NCBI GenBank assembly: GCA_048887165.1
Contig: JBHLJZ010000046.1
Location: forward strand, 1-27,873
From: SOKP01 sp048887165
Lineage (GTDB): Archaea > Asgardarchaeota > Lokiarchaeia > Sigyniarchaeales > SOKP01
Direction of reading: 5' to 3'
Length of the DNA: 27,873 bases
The notes below the pieces were generated by a model, which made no database searches, was not told where the DNA came from, and saw only the letters and a list, made by a program, of their open reading frames with translations. Positions within the stretch are counted from its first letter, which is position 1. Each line of letters begins with the position of its first letter. The position numbers and the translations under genes were made by a program. Shown piece after piece: positions 15,331 through 23,705 of the stretch.

Positions 15331-16527
15331 TTATTCCCATAAGTTTTTAATTTGATATGCGACCTGCTTCCCTACATTTTCAATTTCACTTAAGATTTCT
15401 TCATCATAATCGGGAGAATTCAAAATAATAACCAAGAGTAGATCTTGATTTACATTACTTAAGTAAAGATATTTTGATTCTGTTTTCAATTTAAATTCTT
15501 TAAAACTTTCTAATTTCATTTCATTTGTAACTTTATCTATGGTTACTATCAATAGTGATAACATTCCAATAACAATATCTTCATCTGATGGTTCTAAAGT
15601 TGAACCACATGCTAATCCTGTTGTTTTTTCTAGAAGTACAGCATCTTTAACGCCATGATGATTTTTCAGTAATTTTAATATTGAATTTATAAAAGTAGAT
15701 TTAGGTGAAATTACTCTTATAATTTCGCTCCAGGCAGAAAATAAAGATTGTCCAAAAATTGAGGTCAAATGAAAGGAAATTTTATGAGATATATTTTTAG
15801 ATAAAAGATTCTTCAGATATGTAGAAACTGATTCTTTATCATGAACAAGATCCATTTTATGCAAAAATATATTAATCTTCGCGTTAGGATTAAATGCAAG
15901 AAGTTGTTTAGCACTCCATTCAAATTCTAATCTTGCTTTTTCAAATCGATCAACATCAGTCATATCTATGACATACAATAATATCGATGCTTTTTTAAAA
16001 ATACTTTCTCTCAAAACTCCATGATATTCATCAAGATATTGTTGTTGTCCTCCTAAATCCCATATCATTGGTTTTGACATTGGTCCAATATCATATTCCT
16101 TATAAGCGATTCCTTTAGTAGCTGCTGAATGCAAAAGTTCCCATGGTTTCTTTCCTTCAAATACACGTTCATAGATACATGTTTTTCCTGCATTTGAAAG
16201 CCCTATTAATATTATTTTTTTTATTTTATCAGATGGAGTTTGTTGAAACTCATCAAGGATCATTGATACTGTACCTTCAATAAAGGTTATATCCTCATCA
16301 GGAGAGACCTTTTTCAGCTCTTCTTTTACAAGCCAATCTATTCTATTGCGTGGAATTGTCAAACTTTTACTTTCAAAGAAGAATTCAACCTCATTTGTAA
16401 TAGATTCCTTAATTAATCCAGTTTTTTCATAAACTAACTGATCTCTATACCATATATTTAAGTTAAATTTATTTTCTATTGAGGTGGTAATTCCTAAATT
16501 GAATAGTGTACCGGGAATCTTTCTCAT
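15331..16527 (-). CDS. Rag/Gtr-like GTPase with C-terminal roadblock-like domain
   Basis: A 398-residue protein starting at ATG 16527 with GGAGGTG in the preceding gene. Residues 1-105 are a mixed alpha/beta extension I do not recognise. The GTPase domain has the P-loop GLSNAGKT (109-116), a switch I ATKG, G3 WDLGGQ (156-161), G4 HKMD (223-226) and G5 TSI. HKMDLV is the form found in eukaryotic RagA/Gtr1, and the following SLFSAWSEII and DAVLLEKTTGL stretches also follow RagA. The C-terminal about 115 residues match the Rag roadblock domain by position and pattern. Rag GTPases signal nutrient status at membranes in eukaryotes. Its gene overlaps the membrane protein gene by four bases and is followed by a longin-like gene. 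Confidence 0.82.
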   Translation of the reverse strand: MRKIPGTLFNLGITTSIENKFNLNIWYRDQLVYEKTGLIKESITNEVEFFFESKSLTIPRNRIDWLVKEELKKVSPDEDITFIEGTVSMILDEFQQTPSDKIKKIILIGLSNAGKTCIYERVFEGKKPWELLHSAATKGIAYKEYDIGPMSKPMIWDLGGQQQYLDEYHGVLRESIFKKASILLYVIDMTDVDRFEKARLEFEWSAKQLLAFNPNAKINIFLHKMDLVHDKESVSTYLKNLLSKNISHKISFHLTSIFGQSLFSAWSEIIRVISPKSTFINSILKLLKNHHGVKDAVLLEKTTGLACGSTLEPSDEDIVIGMLSLLIVTIDKVTNEMKLESFKEFKLKTESKYLYLSNVNQDLLLVIILNSPDYDEEILSEIENVGKQVAYQIKNLWE

Positions 16528-19500
16528 GGTTCACCTCCATTATTGTTTAATTGAGAAGCTTTTTTTAAGCAATCGTTAATCATATCTCTAAACTTTTCTA
16601 TATTTTTAATTTCATTTTCTCTACCTAATTTTAACAAAAATTGAGAGATTTTTTCACATTTTTCATAGAGCTCAACTGATTTTTCGAAAGTCTTTTGATC
16701 GATGAATGAATTTGCTTGTTTATATAATTTAAATCTTTGATATTCTAAATCTTTCAATTTCTGTTCATGTGATTGAAAAATCTGAATTAATTCCGATTGA
16801 TAAATATCGGCTATGTCAATATCTTTTAATCTCAGTGATAATTCGATTAAATCATTATACAATTCAAAAATTAATAGTGTATTTTCTCCCAATTTTTCTA
16901 TTTCCAATTGTTCTAATTTTTTTTCACGTTGTTCAGATAACTCCTTGATACTAATTTTTAAATTTGAAAATTCGAGAGCTTCTTCTTTTCTTCCTATTTT
17001 CATTAGCACTTTTTCTGCAAATTCGTATTGTTTTTGAGCTTCTAAATATGCCCCCTCTGCAAATAATTCTTTACCAAATTCCCTAAATCGATCTATTCGA
17101 TTTTTAATTATATCCTCATCGATTGATACTTGCTTGTTCAAGGATTTCTCAATCCTTTTCTTTGACATCTTTTTTGAATCCATATCTGGGCTTAAGATTT
17201 TATTTATATGCGAAATTATAATCTTAAACGGAATTTTTTCACGAGTAGGTAGTATTTCTTTTTTAAATCTTCTTTTTACTATAATAATAGTCAAGCTTAT
17301 ACCAATTACACTTATTAAAATCGCAGATATAATAATAAAATTCATAAGGTTAGGATCAATAATCGGAACTATCGTAAAAGTTCCCATAGTATACTCACTT
17401 TGGTGGCCTACCCCATCAATTTGAAACAAAAAATAAAAATATTTACCTTGAGAAAGAGGTTCTACTAATTCATAAAAGCTACTTTCAGAGCCTAAATTTG
17501 AAATATTAAAATTATAAATAAATCCTGGTGTATTATAAGGATTTTGTTCATTGTCTATAATTAAGAGATAATAAGATATACCAGATGGGTCATTACCATC
17601 GGACCAATCGAAGGTCAAAATACCGTTTACGTCTCCACTTGGAGCATTAGTTATAATTGGAGCTGCTGGTGGTGTGGTATCTTGAACCGTAATATTATCT
17701 GTAACAAAATTTGAGTTACCACTTGTATCTTCCATATAAATCTTATATTGATATACTGTCCAATTGTTAGGACACCAAGCGTTGTATCTCCAAACATTTC
17801 CATAGATATTATTCATCGTATGGTTCATTCCTTCAAATTCAATTAAAGTTTGATTGATTCCACCAACATCAGCAATAGTGATTGTAATAATTGCTGTGTC
17901 ACCTAGTTCTAAAGGATCAGCATTTTCTTGTAAATCTGTATAAACTGGTGAAATTGTATCTTGAAATTTAATAGAACCTGTTGTAAAGTTATAATTATTA
18001 TTATTATCTTCCATGTGAATAATATATGAATAATTATTAGCTAAACTTGGTTTCCATGTATCACACTGCCATAAATCTCCACCAATATTTGCCATAGAGT
18101 GATTTAAACCTTCATATTCAATTGATACTCCTTTAATATCAGATAAATCAGAGACAATAATTGTAATTATTAAATCTTCACCCAATTCAACAGGATCACC
18201 ACTTTCTGTCAAATTAAAAAAGAAAGGTGATATTGTATCTTGAACTGTAATATCCCCAGTCGTAAAATTCCAATTTTCGTTATTATCTTCAATCCAAATC
18301 GTATAAAAATAATTACCAGTACTTTGAGGAGTCCAAGGATCACATTGAAAAGCATCTTCTCCTATAATGCCCATCGTATGGTTATATCCTTCATAACTAA
18401 TTTTAGCTTGCTTTATTCCGGTGAGATCTGTTGCATTAATAGATATTGTCACAAAATCTCCTAGTTCTAATACATCTTGACTCTCTTCTAGAGCTGTAAA
18501 AATAGGTTTAGTTGTATCAACAATATCAAAACTGCTTGTTAATGAATTCCAATTATCATCAGTATCGTTCGCATAAATCTTATAAATAGCAATTCCAACC
18601 GAGTTTCTAGTCCAGTTAATTTCGTAGGTATCATTAAAAATGTTAATCATCGTATAGTTTACATTCTCTAATTCGATCAATACTGTTGAGACATTTTGGG
18701 GATCAACTACATCTACGGATATAGTAATATTATAACCCAATTCTAAGGGATCGACACTTTCAGTTAAATTTTCTATTATTGGTCCGGTATTGCTTATTAC
18801 TGTTATATTATTAACATTTGTAGTATTCCAATTATTTTGCATATCTTCTATAAAAATTTTATATGAATAATTCCCAACTGAAGTTGGTTGCCAATTACTA
18901 TAACTCCATGTATTTTCTCCAATAAATGTCATAGAATGGTTTAGAGGTATTACTCCGTATTCCAATAGTACTTGATTAATTCCTGAACGATTTATCCAGG
19001 GAATATCATAAGCTTTAATTGTAATAGTCTCGTTTTGTCCTAATTGTAAAGGATCTGCACTTTCAATTAAATCGGAGTAGGTGGGGGCAGTAATGTCTCT
19101 CACAATAATAATTCCCGTAGTAGTGTTCCAATTATTATTATTATCTTCCATCCATATGGTATAGGATTTATTTCCTACACTAGTGGGAGTCCACTCATTA
19201 TATTCCCACATATCTCCACTAACAGGTTCCATGGTATGATTTAATCCGTCAAATTCGATTAAAACTTGATTAATACCTGAAGGATCAGTTGTGTTAATCC
19301 TTATAACTTCAGTATCCCCTAATTCTAAAGGATCTGCACTTTCAACTAAATCTGAGTATGAAGGTGGTGTAATGTCTGGTTGGGGAGCGATTGCAATTGT
19401 TATCCCCACCCACCTAGAAGAATATGACATTCTAAACTGAGCATTACCGGTGAAACCTGCGGTTGTTTTAATATAGCTTGCAGCAGCGCTCATTACTGTA

Positions 19501-20168
19501 TCGAAGCCACAATGTTCTTGAAAAATAGGAGAAGTACCATAAGGCCAATAATATGAATAAACATTATTATCATCTGCTCCGAACATACGAAGAATTAAAC
19601 AATTATCGACAGTAGTTGTAACAGATGGAGCAACTGGATATGCACTTTCACCCGTATATAGACCTGACATATGGATGGGATTATTTGTATCAAAACCACT
19701 TATACGATGAATTGCTCCAATCCATAATCTCGGAGTTGAACAATTCCATCTGTAGGTTGTTGGTTCTGAATTTCCAATTTTCCAGTAAGTAGCAAAACGA
19801 ACATCTATTGCTCCATAACCACCACGAATTCCATTTTCAATTTCAGTCCAACCATTTGGAGTTGAAGCAAAGGGAACATCATCATCCATTGCAATTTGGG
19901 CAATATATAAATCCCCGTCAGGGCGTGTAGAAGGCATATCAACATCAAAATTATAGGTCCCAACTGTCTCCTTTGTAATTGTTGTACTCTCGAGATTTGG
20001 AGGATCTACAGCAGAAGGGTGGATTATTGAAATTGGTTGATCAATTATGTTATTTGGTATTTTTGTCAAATTAAGTCTAGTAAGTAAAAGTGGAAAGATA
20101 AAAAAATTAATTATGAGTAAACATAAAAGAATATAGAATAAATTTTTCCTCTTAAAACTAAATAACAA
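16524..20168 (-). CDS. Giant single-pass surface protein with six Ig-like repeats and cytosolic TPR-like region
   Basis: A 1214-residue protein from TTG 20168, with GAGGT eight bases upstream. Residues 7-30 are a signal or anchor segment. Residues about 55-262 form a beta-rich domain with several Trp and Cys. Six tandem repeats of about 94 residues follow (about 265-830), each with an ESADPLELG-like opening, an LNHTM core and a W..EDNNNNWN end. A fibronectin-III-like domain comes next, then a transmembrane helix (about 940-966, ending in KRRFKK). The last about 245 residues are charged and helical, with TPR-like units such as GAYLEAQKQYEFAEKVL and KTFEKSVELYEKCEKI. It heads the operon with the Rag-like GTPase and longin-like genes, so it may be a receptor that signals inward (inference). 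Confidence 0.8.
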   Translation of the reverse strand: MLFSFKRKNLFYILLCLLIINFFIFPLLLTRLNLTKIPNNIIDQPISIIHPSAVDPPNLESTTITKETVGTYNFDVDMPSTRPDGDLYIAQIAMDDDVPFASTPNGWTEIENGIRGGYGAIDVRFATYWKIGNSEPTTYRWNCSTPRLWIGAIHRISGFDTNNPIHMSGLYTGESAYPVAPSVTTTVDNCLILRMFGADDNNVYSYYWPYGTSPIFQEHCGFDTVMSAAASYIKTTAGFTGNAQFRMSYSSRWVGITIAIAPQPDITPPSYSDLVESADPLELGDTEVIRINTTDPSGINQVLIEFDGLNHTMEPVSGDMWEYNEWTPTSVGNKSYTIWMEDNNNNWNTTTGIIIVRDITAPTYSDLIESADPLQLGQNETITIKAYDIPWINRSGINQVLLEYGVIPLNHSMTFIGENTWSYSNWQPTSVGNYSYKIFIEDMQNNWNTTNVNNITVISNTGPIIENLTESVDPLELGYNITISVDVVDPQNVSTVLIELENVNYTMINIFNDTYEINWTRNSVGIAIYKIYANDTDDNWNSLTSSFDIVDTTKPIFTALEESQDVLELGDFVTISINATDLTGIKQAKISYEGYNHTMGIIGEDAFQCDPWTPQSTGNYFYTIWIEDNNENWNFTTGDITVQDTISPFFFNLTESGDPVELGEDLIITIIVSDLSDIKGVSIEYEGLNHSMANIGGDLWQCDTWKPSLANNYSYIIHMEDNNNNYNFTTGSIKFQDTISPVYTDLQENADPLELGDTAIITITIADVGGINQTLIEFEGMNHTMNNIYGNVWRYNAWCPNNWTVYQYKIYMEDTSGNSNFVTDNITVQDTTPPAAPIITNAPSGDVNGILTFDWSDGNDPSGISYYLLIIDNEQNPYNTPGFIYNFNISNLGSESSFYELVEPLSQGKYFYFLFQIDGVGHQSEYTMGTFTIVPIIDPNLMNFIIISAILISVIGISLTIIIVKRRFKKEILPTREKIPFKIIISHINKILSPDMDSKKMSKKRIEKSLNKQVSIDEDIIKNRIDRFREFGKELFAEGAYLEAQKQYEFAEKVLMKIGRKEEALEFSNLKISIKELSEQREKKLEQLEIEKLGENTLLIFELYNDLIELSLRLKDIDIADIYQSELIQIFQSHEQKLKDLEYQRFKLYKQANSFIDQKTFEKSVELYEKCEKISQFLLKLGRENEIKNIEKFRDMINDCLKKASQLNNNGGEP
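17680..19377 (-). repeat. Six tandem ~94-residue Ig-like repeat units
   Basis: The coding sequence for the six repeats of the surface protein. Each unit restarts with a D-x-T/S-x-P segment and an E-S-x-D-P-L-E-L-G motif. Units 1 and 2 are the most alike; unit 3 is the most diverged; unit 2 has a short insert (DIPWINRSG). The DNA copies are clearly diverged, so this is old expansion and not a recent duplication. Confidence 0.75.
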
Positions 20169-20549
20169 ACTTAATTACCTCTTCCTTTATACCCTAACCT
20201 ATAAAAAATAGTAAAAGTAGAGTTTAATAAATTTAATTATATTTTTTTTGAAAAGTTCGTTTTTAATTAATAATTATATTAAAAATTTTTCAATTATAGT
20301 AACTTAATAAATAACATTCTTCAATTCCGAAAAAAATATATTGACGTTTAAGGATGATAATTCCTTCTTTAAACACCAATAAAATTGAAAATGATTGTCA
20401 AATATTTAAAATAAATTTTAGAAGCAATATTAGCATTCATCTTACTTATGAGCAAATCATTTAGTTCTCAATTGTATCTGGTATTTATGCTATTATTCTG
20501 ATACTGTTCATAAAAGACACTGATCCGACAAAAATCATGCTTCTTTTTT
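20169..20549. other. 381-bp intergenic region with receptor operon promoter
   Basis: The stretch lies between the peptidase T stop and the surface protein start, both on the minus strand. A minus-strand TATA-like element (AATTTATTAAAC, 20223-20234) would start transcription near 20203 and leave a leader of about 35 nt that holds GAGGT. On the plus strand about 20468-20582 one frame reads as a hydrophobic, protein-like fragment (GIYAIILILFIKDTDPTKI) with no start codon, possibly a remnant of a membrane protein. The rest is featureless AT-rich DNA. Confidence 0.35.
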
Positions 20550-21812
20550 TTATACTTTCGTCCATAAGTATGCTAAGTTAATAATGACTTCTGCAGCTTT
20601 CTGTAAAGCTAATGTTGGGATATACTCCTTTCTGGAATGAACCATCTGAGCTCCTGTGAAAATGTTTGGAGTTGGTATTCCCATTTCACTTAATTTAGAT
20701 CCATCAGATCCTCCTCTAATTGGATGAATAATAAGGTTTAAATTCGCCATCTCTATTGCTTTTTTCGCTAAATCTATTACTTTTTCTTCCTTTTTAACAT
20801 AATGATACATATTTTGGTACTGATGTTCAAAATATAATTCAATTTCTAATCCTGGATATCTTAATTCATAAGCATCCTTTAGAATCTTAAGGAAATTCAT
20901 TCTTCGCTCATTTATCGTTAAATCAAAGTCTCTTATAATCATATTAGCCTCTGCTTGTTCTGCAGTCCCTTGTAAACTTCCTAAATGGAAAAATCCCTCT
21001 CTATCCTCTGTATGTTCGGGTGATTCTGATTCAGGTATATCAGCCAAAAATCTGCATGCAATATGAATTGCATTAACCATTAGATTCTTTGCATCTCCTG
21101 GATGAACATTAATACCTCTAAATGTAATACTTGCTTTCCATGCGTCAAAACATTCAACTTCTAATTCTCCCATTCCAGTACCGTCTATTGTATAACATAC
21201 TCGGGGTAATTTTTCCTTATCAATATTATCAGTCCCTTTACCAATTTCTTCATCAGGTGTAAAACAAATGACAATTGGTCCATGTTTTAATTCCGGATAT
21301 TTTTTCCATACTGCGCAAGCAGCCATTATTTCTGCTATTCCTGCTTTATCATCAGCACCTAATAAAGTTATACCCTCTGAGGTTATAAGATCCAATCCGA
21401 TATAATTTCTCAATTGAGGAGAATCCTCGATAGAAAGATTAATTTTTTCATTTTTAGGAAATGTAATATTAGATCCATCATAATTTCTATGGATTATTGG
21501 TACTACATCTTTCCCATTAACTGATTGAGCAGTATCAATATGGGCAATAAATCCTATTGCTGATATATGTTCTAATCCTTTACTAGCAGATAGAAAGGCA
21601 TACACATAGCCATGTTTATCTTGAATTACATTCTGTAACCCTAATTGTTTGGCTTCTTCTGCTAGTAATTTAGCTAAATCTAATTGGTTTAGAGTTGATG
21701 GAGATGTTGTGGAATTATCATCTGAAGTAGTCCATACTTTTACGTATCTCATAAAATTGGCAAGTGCTTCAGTTAATAGGAAATTTTGTACTTCTTTTGA
21801 GATCATGATCAT
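20550..21812 (-). CDS. pepT: Peptidase T (M20 tripeptide aminopeptidase)
   Basis: A 420-residue enzyme that removes the N-terminal residue of tripeptides in the cytosol. The metal and catalytic residues of the M20B family are all visible: H91 and D93 in AHIDTA, D154 in LGADDKAG, E188-E189 in FTPDEEIG, D210 in YTIDG, and the C-terminal His of MVHSRKEYI. The IRGGSDGSKLSEMG motif and the length fit PepT closely. The gene starts at ATG 21812 without a clear ribosome binding site. PepT is mostly bacterial, so an origin by transfer is possible. Its neighbour upstream is a decayed hydratase, which says little about its role beyond amino-acid use. Confidence 0.92.
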   Translation of the reverse strand: MIMISKEVQNFLLTEALANFMRYVKVWTTSDDNSTTSPSTLNQLDLAKLLAEEAKQLGLQNVIQDKHGYVYAFLSASKGLEHISAIGFIAHIDTAQSVNGKDVVPIIHRNYDGSNITFPKNEKINLSIEDSPQLRNYIGLDLITSEGITLLGADDKAGIAEIMAACAVWKKYPELKHGPIVICFTPDEEIGKGTDNIDKEKLPRVCYTIDGTGMGELEVECFDAWKASITFRGINVHPGDAKNLMVNAIHIACRFLADIPESESPEHTEDREGFFHLGSLQGTAEQAEANMIIRDFDLTINERRMNFLKILKDAYELRYPGLEIELYFEHQYQNMYHYVKKEEKVIDLAKKAIEMANLNLIIHPIRGGSDGSKLSEMGIPTPNIFTGAQMVHSRKEYIPTLALQKAAEVIINLAYLWTKV

Positions 21813-21867
21813 TTTTTTTAAAGTATTAAGGTTAAAAATAATAAAATAAAGAATAGACTTTTTATAA

Positions 21868-22092
21868 TTATTTTCCTTTAAATAAAGGTTTACGTTTCTC
21901 TTGAAAAGATTTCATTCTTTTTCCGAAATCAGATGTTGTGATATTTTTACAATAAAGTTTAAATTCATTAGTTAAAACAGGGACTAACTCATTATATTGA
22001 GAATAATTTAGCATACATTTATTACAACCTAAACATCTAATTGGTGTTTTCGACAGTTCAATAGCAAATTTCATTGTTTTTTCCGAAATCAA
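21868..22092 (-). pseudogene. C-terminal fragment of an enoyl-CoA hydratase/isomerase
   Basis: A 74-codon frame (TTG 22092) ending in KSFQEKRKPLFKGK. Enoyl-CoA hydratases typically end in a GMxAFxEKRKPxFKGK sequence, and the preceding residues (a KFAIELSKTPI helix, LGCNKCMLN, TNEFKLYCKNITTSDFGKRM) follow the last three helices of that family in order. The catalytic crotonase core is absent: upstream the same frame continues to a stop at about 22169 without recognisable sequence and without ATG. It is best read as a truncated, inactive remnant of a beta-oxidation gene. A short functional protein is a less likely alternative. Confidence 0.6.
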
Positions 22093-22188
22093 ATGATCTT
22101 TGCGATCACGGGTTTTGGTAATTCTTGCATTAATCTTATTACTTTGTGGTTTGGTATTTTTGAACCATCAGCTAATGGAAAAATTAAA

Positions 22189-23538
22189 TTAAATTCTACC
22201 AATCGCTTTGAAGGGAATTGATTTACTAAACACTTCAAAATCAAAAATTCTTCTCCCATCTACTAAATTTGGAATTTTCATTTGTTCTTTAAAATCATCG
22301 GGAGTTAATTTTACAAACTCATCCCATTCGGTCACTAAAATTGCACATTCTGATTCATTGAGAGCTTGATATATTGAATCTGCGTACTGTATTTTATCAC
22401 CTAAAACTTCTTTTGCTGTTTCTCTGGCTTTAGGATCATATCCAACAATATTAGTAACATTTCTGTTTCTTAATTCTTTAATAATCCTTATGCTTGGAGC
22501 CTCTCTCATATCATCAGTTCCTGGCTTAAAAGACAGTCCTAGTAAAGAAACCTTTTTCCCGGCAAGTTTTCCAGTTAATTCTTCTGCCATATCGACTATT
22601 CGAATTGCTTGGTCATCATTTATCTCCAGAACAGCCTTTAACAACCTTGAATTATAACCTTTTGACTTTGCCCATGCCATAATTGCATTTACATCCTTAT
22701 GAAAACATGAACCGCCAAAGCCAGCACCTGCCCTTAAAAATCGAGGATTGATTCGATAGTCCAATCCAACACCTTTCATTACTTGAGATACATCAACATT
22801 TGGAACTAATTGAGCGAAATTTGCAAATTCATTGGCATAACTGATTTTTGTTGATAACAAACAATTATTTCCATACTTTACCAACTCAGCACTCTCTAAA
22901 TTCATTCTTAGAAGAGGACAATTTTTAAGATGTTCACCATAAAAAAATTCATAAAATTCTTGAAGTATAGCTCCACTTTTTTCATCATATTCTCCTATGA
23001 CAATTCGGTCTGGATTTAAAGTATCTTCTATTGACCTCCCTTCTGCCAAGAATTCAGGTTGCATACACAATCCATAATCCTTTCCAGCCTCTTTTCCAGA
23101 AACTTTAGTGATAATCTTTCCAACTAAATTTCTAGTAGTACCGGGTACAACTGTAGACCTTACAACAACTAAATGATATTTCTTTTTTTCTTTGAGAGCC
23201 TCTCCAATTTCTTTTGCTGTACTTTCAATAAAACTTAAATCAATACTTTTATCTTCTCGCATTGGTGTACCTTGGGTAATCATAGAGATATCTGTTTCTA
23301 AAACAGCTTTTACTGGATTAGTGAGGCACTGTAGAAGTTCTGGAGTTCTATCTTTAATATCTTTCATCATTTCCTGCAAATTTGCTTCAAAAAAAGGTGC
23401 TTTCCCTTCATTGATCATATCTGCCTTCTTCTGGTTGTGTGTAGAAGCAATTACTTTTATATCTTTACTAGCGAAGGCCGCAGCAGAACAAAGACCTATG
23501 AAACCTGTTCCAAGGATTGATACAGTGTATTTGTACAT
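22189..23538 (-). CDS. UDP-glucose/GDP-mannose 6-dehydrogenase family protein
   Basis: A 449-residue NAD-dependent sugar-nucleotide dehydrogenase starting at ATG 23538 with AAAGGAT upstream. It has the Rossmann motif LGTGFIG (9-15), STVVPGTT, the QPEFLAEGR motif, the ESAELVKYGNN helix with Lys221 and Asn225, and the catalytic Cys278 in GGSCFHKD. A C-terminal domain with LLGLSFKPGTDDMREAPS binds the nucleotide. The enzyme oxidises a sugar-nucleotide 6-OH in two steps to a uronic acid, used for surface glycans or glycoprotein N-glycans. UDP-glucose, UDP-GlcNAc/ManNAc or GDP-mannose cannot be separated by eye, so no symbol is given. It is divergent from the next plus-strand operon. Confidence 0.92.
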   Translation of the reverse strand: MYKYTVSILGTGFIGLCSAAAFASKDIKVIASTHNQKKADMINEGKAPFFEANLQEMMKDIKDRTPELLQCLTNPVKAVLETDISMITQGTPMREDKSIDLSFIESTAKEIGEALKEKKKYHLVVVRSTVVPGTTRNLVGKIITKVSGKEAGKDYGLCMQPEFLAEGRSIEDTLNPDRIVIGEYDEKSGAILQEFYEFFYGEHLKNCPLLRMNLESAELVKYGNNCLLSTKISYANEFANFAQLVPNVDVSQVMKGVGLDYRINPRFLRAGAGFGGSCFHKDVNAIMAWAKSKGYNSRLLKAVLEINDDQAIRIVDMAEELTGKLAGKKVSLLGLSFKPGTDDMREAPSIRIIKELRNRNVTNIVGYDPKARETAKEVLGDKIQYADSIYQALNESECAILVTEWDEFVKLTPDDFKEQMKIPNLVDGRRIFDFEVFSKSIPFKAIGRI

Positions 23539-23632
23539 AATAATCCTTTATTATTTCTCTTTTGATAATAACAGAATAATAATATTAAAGTTTTAATGTT
23601 TATTTATGATTGAAATAAACTATCTTGAAAAG

Positions 23633-23641
23633 TTTATATAA
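23633..23641 (+). promoter_or_regulatory. TATA box of the unknown gene/dapA-fae operon
   Basis: TTTATATAA, preceded by an A-rich TTGAAAAG that could serve as a BRE. Start is predicted near 23663, giving a leader of about 40 nt that ends with GGAGA (23691-23695) ten bases before ATG 23706. Confidence 0.5.
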
Positions 23642-23705
23642 CAAAATTTAAAACAATAAGAAAATAGTATTAAATCTATGAAATTTTAAAGGAGAATTTT
23701 AAGAA

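Noticed and set aside
17680..19377. Recent DNA-level tandem duplication or CRISPR-like array
   Set aside because: The repeats are about 280 bp, only clear at protein level and well diverged; no short direct repeats with spacers occur here or elsewhere in the window.
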